From Phoronis australis (taxonomy: Eukaryota > Phoronida > Phoronidae), in the NCBI GenBank assembly GCA_002633005.1, contig NMRA01000817.1, positions 1 to 64,000 on the forward strand: a DNA stretch of 64,000 nucleotides. The letters are read 5' to 3'. Positions 58,876 to 64,000 of this stretch are shown here, piece after piece. The notes under the pieces were generated by a model. That model worked only from the letters and a program-made list of their open reading frames with translations, was not told where the DNA came from and made no database searches. The position numbers were made by a program, and so were the translations under genes. Numbering within the stretch: position 1 is the first letter of the stretch; the number at the start of each line of letters is the position of its first letter.

Positions 58876-59188
58876 AGGCAGAGTAAGGGGGGGGGGGCAG
58901 GGCCCCCCACCTTGGCTGCCGCAGGAAAATTGAAACAGCAACAGCGTGAAGAAATACCAGTAACTAGAACCGGTATGGGATGAGGGGGAGGGGGCTCAGA
59001 TTCCAGAGCAAATGTGTTCCCGATTTCTTTTTTTAGTCCACCGATAGATTTCCTGAACGGAAGGTCCTGAACCGAACCCCCGCAATTTACAACTTTCGGG
59101 CCCACGTGCACATACAATCGCGTTTTGTCCTATTCCCCGAGGCAACATGTTGCCCCCCCCCCGTTATGGTTTCCTAGATCCGTCACTG
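58876..59188. mobile_element. Fragmentary CAGTGACGGATCTAGG-type element
   Basis: The right end TTTCCTAGATCCGTCACTGG (59169-59188) is the reverse complement of the CCAGTGACGGATCTAGG end type. The left part holds a G run, then GGGCCCCCCACCTTGGCTGC and CGCAGG...AAACAGCAACAGCG. The same inner segment is shared with 60012-60075. Boundaries on the left are uncertain. Confidence 0.5.
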
Positions 59189-60011
59189 GTCTTACATAAA
59201 ACCTCCCACGCTGATATGACGTGCTTGCGGTGGAAAATGCCGGTTCGTATCCGTCTTTTGAGGAGTGGGCTATTATCAGTATTGGAAGCGACGATTGGGC
59301 GTCGGCGTAAAGAAATCCTCAATTGCTAAGACTGGTTCGATAAAAACTGCCCGGGATAAAACTCAATCTGCGTACTGATCGGCCGAGCATGTCTCGATAT
59401 GCGACCTCTCATCATGCAGAACTGCTCGGTCTGGTAGGCTTCCTGGATTGCTTTTTGTGGGGAGCCTCTAGACTAGTATACACTTTGCCTATAAAGCTCA
59501 TTTTTTAGTTGTTCAAACGTGATACTAAGATTTATGTAGCTTTAAAAAAGAATGTGAGTTATTTCTGTGCTTGTTACTACACCAGACTTGTCGTCTTTTA
59601 TAACCACACTACAGCATAGTGATCACGCTAAGTTAAAGATTAAGTGAAAGCTACCATTATTCGATGAAAATACGAAACGTTCAACAGAGGGTAGGCCTAA
59701 CTTAAATGTCTTAATGATGCAATTACAGCGAATACCATGCAGTAATTTAACTTGGACACAACCGTATACCTACCGGAGCTAACTGCTTGCCTTCGACAAC
59801 TAAGTTGAAGGTTTTCCTTAGATATGAACCTAAATATTTCGCTGGATGATTAGAAAAGCATATACAGTGTTATCGACTCGACCTACTTTACTCGGGGAAT
59901 CCCATCAGTTGTGACCTACTTTTCATTTGGCAGAATTTAGCAGACGGCAGAATCGGTGAATCTTCACTGATTTTATTGGAAATATGACATCTATGGCATC
60001 GTATATCTCAT

Positions 60012-60078
60012 AGGCGGATTCAGAGGGCCCCCCTTTGGCTGCCGCAAAAAAATAAAACAGCAAGAGCTTAGGGAATTG
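60012..60078. mobile_element. 5' fragment of the same element family
   Basis: CATAGGCGGATTCAGAGGGC, then CCCCCTTTGGCTGCCGC, an A run and AAACAGCAAGAGC. This matches the interior start at 58890-58945, but without the right terminus nearby. Confidence 0.45.
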
Positions 60079-61686
60079 TTGAGTTTATTAATTAACCCCG
60101 GTAATTAAAATTATACGAATGAAACAAGATTTAAATGTGTGGAGTTTTAGTGTTTTGGGGGTCTCAGATCCAATTTCAAGTGTCAAATTCGGAACACGGC
60201 GCATTCGTAACGGAACTATGGCTAAGTATAGGCTCTCCCAGGCGACCGGCAGTGGCACTGCGCACTACGACTCCGTTTCTGTCGTCTGCTCTACGGTGCA
60301 ATGAAGAAAATTTCTTCATTTTTTAAAGAAAATGAAATCTTAGTGACGATGAAAAAACAGAAGCTGCTGGTAAGATGAGAATTTTAATCGAAGCCTTGGT
60401 GAATCACTCAGAAACTCGTAATACTCTCTTTGTCAAACTTTAACTTAAGACGATTTCCAAAGCAATCCCGTCATTTTTGCCAACACGAAAAACGGATTTG
60501 GTCATTTGGGCATTTGAAGACTATTTTAAATACAGCAAATTTTTTATGAACCGATTGCACGAAAGATAAAACTTGTAATAAGCATTACAAAAAGAAGTAG
60601 GTTTCGCGCGCAAATGCTGTGAACTATAGACCCAATTCACGCCGACAGGAGGCGCGTTCCAAAACGAGGCTCGCTGCAATAGCTCTGTTGGCTTATCGGC
60701 ATAGCTGTATTTCAGTGCGTTGCTCCGCCGAACGGCTAGACAAAATACGGACACTCAACTGTTTGCTTTACAATCCCTAAAGACGTTGAGATTCGGAAGC
60801 GTTGGGTCGTTGCCATACGCCGCGACGAAGCAAAATATGTCTGTGTAAAATTTATAAATGTTTTCGAAAAGTAAGAACGTATTTTGTCGCATCTCGGTTG
60901 CCAAGCATCATAGTAGGCCTGCGACCGGATAATGGGCCAGCCAGGCTGTGTTTTCATGACTACTTGTTGAACATTATAATTTTTCTTTCCAAAAAGGACA
61001 GGGTCCTCAATCCCTCGAATTTGGGGCCCAATATTGGCCCTATTTTTCTCTCAAAAATATTGAAATATCACGCGAAATTCCCCCCACGAGGGCATAAAAA
61101 ATTCCCCAAGTGAAAAATTCTCTCTGAGTTCACATCACCTGTAACCACACAGGTGACAAATTTTAAGAGCACAAAAGGCTACTTTAAATTGAGACAGAGC
61201 CTATGAGAGCTTGCAACAGGGCGGGGATGCTATTGATGGTGATCGGGAGGTAGATTGTTCCCCTCACTCGGTGAAAAGATCCGCCCTCTCAGTAGGCACT
61301 GGCACCTTTTCTCTTCAGATGAACGAGGCTCCTGGAGAAACATGATAACTATGATTGCTTTATCCAGTTAACTGAAATTGAGTTCTAAAACGAGATCATG
61401 CTTTGGACGAACGAATTAAGTGTTTTAATTTTAAAATTCGCCTTGGTCAAGATTGATATTTGAAACCTAACACATGAAATTGACGTAAGTAAGAATTGCT
61501 ACAACCAAGAAAGCAGAATTGATGGTCAAATAATTTTGATCTTCAATTGCGAGCCTGGCTTTCTTTGTTAATAAAAATATATTTAATAATATCAATATTC
61601 TTTCAGATCAATGACAAATCAACTGTTAGTCCCACTGAGTGCATACCTCACCAGGGTAAGGCTATGCTTGATGTTAATATTCTTGA

Positions 61687-61860
61687 TCAACAAATTAAAC
61701 CAGATGTGACTAAATTGCTCATGACAGCCACCACTGTCGAATATGTCTTTTGTGTGCGCTCTTTAAGGTCGGCTTTCGGCGCCGTCACCTGTTGCCTTAT
61801 TGGCCATTTTCGTTCCCGTAGTTTTTCTTCTTCCAAGTCTAACAAGCGATCGAACTGTTC
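61687..61860 (-). CDS. Exon-like segment, charged helix-rich, unknown gene
   Basis: On the minus strand an acceptor-like run, CATGTGCACAACTTCAAAG, precedes EQFDRLLDLEEEKLRERKWP and IRQQ, with a CAG-GTGACG donor-like site. The frame continues open through ADLKERTQKTYSTVVAVMSN to a TGA near 61687. The Glu/Lys/Arg-rich amphipathic composition is strongly coding-like and coiled-coil-like, similar in character to the C-terminal helices of Myb/SANT-type or transposon-derived proteins. It could be a terminal exon or a fragment of a mobile element; no partner exon is assigned. Confidence 0.4.
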   Translation of the reverse strand, partial: EQFDRLLDLEEEKLRERKWPIRQQVTAPKADLKERTQKTYSTVVAVMSNLVTSGLIC

Positions 61861-62643
61861 TTTGAAGTTGTGCACATGTCACAACAAGATATCAGAGTTG
61901 ATTTCATTTCCTTCAAAGTTCAAGTTTAGTATCTTAATACCAGAAAACCGAATTTCATAAAAAATTTGCTCCTGCGAAGCTGTCATCATACCCCGACAGA
62001 TGAAGTAAAATTTTAGGAAATAGCGCGTGTTGAGCCGCTGTTTTCTTTGTTACAAAAGGCTGAGAATTATGAGATAAAATAATGTTTACTAGCTTGTTTT
62101 TCACTTAAACGGCTCCAGCGAGCAAGGTGTCTGTTGACACCCAGATATGTGCACGCTCCCCTGCCGGTTAGTTGAGCCCTACATGTTGATACAAACTTCG
62201 CGACGAAGTACCCGAGCTATGTGAAATTTCGGAGTCTAACGGAGCTCAACGCACAGTGCTACTGGTACCTAGCTGTATTTTGAAGAATATCTTCATCCAG
62301 CTAGCTTGCTGGCTAAGCCCCGGGATGAATCAACGTCACAGGAAAGAAAAGCGCAAAAATTTGTGAGTAGGCACATGTTGATCTGTCGACTGGGCTGGCA
62401 CGGCTAATGACCAAAATCTCGTTGTGCTATACAGTCTCAGTGACGTCACGAAAAACAGCGCTTGCAGTGGGACTTTACGGAGCTAATAATTTTTTACTTT
62501 TCAAAGTAAAAAAGAAAAATACTGTGTCAGTTTCGTGGCTAGTTCTCATAAATAATTACGTGCACATTATTTCTTTGGCTCACTGTTATAGTCTTTTCGT
62601 GACTGGAAGTTTAGTTTCCCAACTCAAGCTGGTTTATGTTTGT

Positions 62644-62820
62644 GCCAGTCCCGGCGGCCGTGACGGGCCTAGTGATCGGGTTCCGAGCCACTGGCCGGGA
62701 TAACGAGTCAGTCCGGCCGCGACGGGGCTGATCGGGTTCCGAGCCACTGGCCGGGATAACGAGTCAGTCCGGCCGCGACGGGACTGATCGGGTTCCGAGC
62801 CACTGGCCGAGATAACGAGC
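62644..62820. repeat. GC-rich 56-bp tandem repeat, about 3 copies
   Basis: The unit GTCAGTCCGGCCGCGACGGG then CTGATCGGGTTCCGAGCCAC and TGGCCGGGATAACGA (56 bp) is repeated with few changes; the first copy is the most diverged. It stands out by high GC and CpG against AT-rich flanks. Since 56 is not divisible by three, the ORFs across it are not coding repeats. Confidence 0.93.
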
Positions 62821-63779
62821 GTGTAGTGTATTTAGAACTCAAAAAAATCACAAGTCGAAACCACACAGATCTAGGTTCTCCTGTCTGTATTTCACGGAAG
62901 AATACTTCGAATTTATCTCCGAAGAGACCCCAAACTTCCATAATGATAAATTGTCTTGAGAGACCGTCCGGAGCTAGTTGGTATATGGCGCAAGTCCGGA
63001 CGGTCTGAGGTCAACAAAAAACCACAGTTCAATTGTGCGTGTACACCAATGTGATAAACGAGAGTAGTTCTACTTGCTGCGTCAGTTGCAGGTATGCTTA
63101 TCTCTTTTATGTATGGCACACAATGTGAGACCGGGCAAAGTGTTTTCAAAATAATGTGGATAAATCAGTGGAGTGTGAGACCCCTGAGGTCCCTGTCAAG
63201 TCCTCACGACAATTCTACATTATGTGCTCCGCGGGACCTTGGTTAATTGACCTGCCGAATTTTGTAGGCTACGGTGTGTCCAAATACCAATAAATCCGTT
63301 AACAGCGAAATAAAACAACACGTTTTTATAAGAACTCGGTGTATTTTTAAGAGTTTTACATCGAAGTTTTACGATTTATTGGTGTTAAACGATGAATTCA
63401 ACCCATGAGCTGACACCAGTAACCCGTGTTGTGAACTGCTGAACAGACTGCGTGTGAAACCAATGACGTCATTGGATAATTTCAACACCTCCGTCTGCCG
63501 TCATGTGTCAGGTAACGCAACCGTACGTGCCGTTATCGAGTAGAATTACCCGATCTAAATTGATGCAAAGTAGGTTGTTTTTTGGGTGGCATTCTCCTTT
63601 AACGTCGTGTAGCAAAAGTGTATTTGCCTCCGCCGGGCGTCTTGTTTGTTTGTCTGGTGTCACGTGCCCTTTCGCAGGGAGGCAGAGCTTGTGATATGTC
63701 ATTTATCCCCAAGAGGTGTTTCATGTCGGCGCATGTGCAAACTCCAATCATTGGGATTTGAACACCAAAAAGGAACTAC

Positions 63780-63888
63780 ATGTAGCTGATCTCAAATGAC
63801 TCCACGCAACGGCCATCCTCAATCCTTTGTCTTCCTCCTGGCCTACTGATAGCTCTTTAAGCACGGGGGCGTTCGACGTCGACGCCAT
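63780..63888 (-). CDS. Possible first coding exon of a minus-strand gene
   Basis: AAAATGGCGTCGACG (ATG at 63888-63886) is a strong start context resembling a YY1-type promoter element. The frame reads MASTSNAPVLKELSVGQEED, then KGLRMAVAWSHLRSAT, a soluble N-terminus. A weak donor, ACAT before GTAGTT, lies near 63780; otherwise the frame stops at 63748. The product is not recognised. Whether it connects to the segment at 61.7 kb is unknown. Confidence 0.3.
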
Positions 63889-64000
63889 TTTGAGAATCAC
63901 ATGACTCGAAAAAACAGTTGTTTCTGAGGAGATCTTGGTGTTTCTAAGAGAGCTTGTTTTCATTTAGGTGCTGAGTAGACAAGAGTTGATAAGATTTACG

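Overview
This is animal nuclear DNA. Genes are split by GT-AG introns, intergenic and intronic DNA is AT-rich and full of short non-autonomous transposons, and there are no bacterial operons, ribosome binding sites or CRISPR arrays. A vertebrate-like HPRT with conserved intron phases, a METTL27-type methyltransferase gene, and the frequent palindromic octamers TAGGCCTA and TACATGTA fit a marine invertebrate deuterostome (hemichordate, echinoderm or cephalochordate). The species cannot be fixed from the window.

Layout. 1-97 is a 28-bp tandem repeat, and 98-6400 shows no gene. 6738-7130 (minus) holds a weak, possibly broken, lectin-like exon. 7399-7762 is a near-perfect 182-bp tandem duplication. 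8239-9002 (plus) is a candidate two-exon end of a GPI-anchored protein gene. 11723-17860 (minus) is a complete five-exon METTL27/WBSCR27-like methyltransferase gene (223 aa). 18640-22800 has no supported gene. 22810-23070 is a foldback element with a perfect 36-bp hairpin. About 23380-41102 (plus) is the HPRT gene: six coding exons are certain (218 codons plus stop) and a tiny first exon is proposed. 42652-43254 (minus) is an intact 200-aa ORF of unknown family. 45290-46338 is a 29-bp minisatellite with a higher-order repeat. 47190-49290 is a decayed LINE of CR1/Jockey type. 53685-55007 (plus) is an intronless 440-aa sulfotransferase-like gene. 55008-64000 has low-complexity DNA with a 42-base gap, transposon fragments, a 56-bp GC-rich repeat, and two minus-strand exon-like segments near 61.7 kb and 63.8 kb.

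The genes are unrelated housekeeping or orphan genes and do not form a pathway. HPRT is purine salvage, METTL27 is a SAM-dependent methyltransferase of unknown substrate, and the sulfotransferase is presumably Golgi-located. The most distinctive content is structural: (1) three extra partial copies of the 5' half of HPRT exon 3, with their splice acceptors, in the intron just upstream of the real exon; (2) a family of about 230-bp terminal-inverted-repeat elements, starting CATGCGCGCACC and flanked by 5-bp target duplications, present three times; (3) a minisatellite organised into 116-bp four-unit higher-order repeats; (4) several other non-autonomous elements clustered in HPRT introns.
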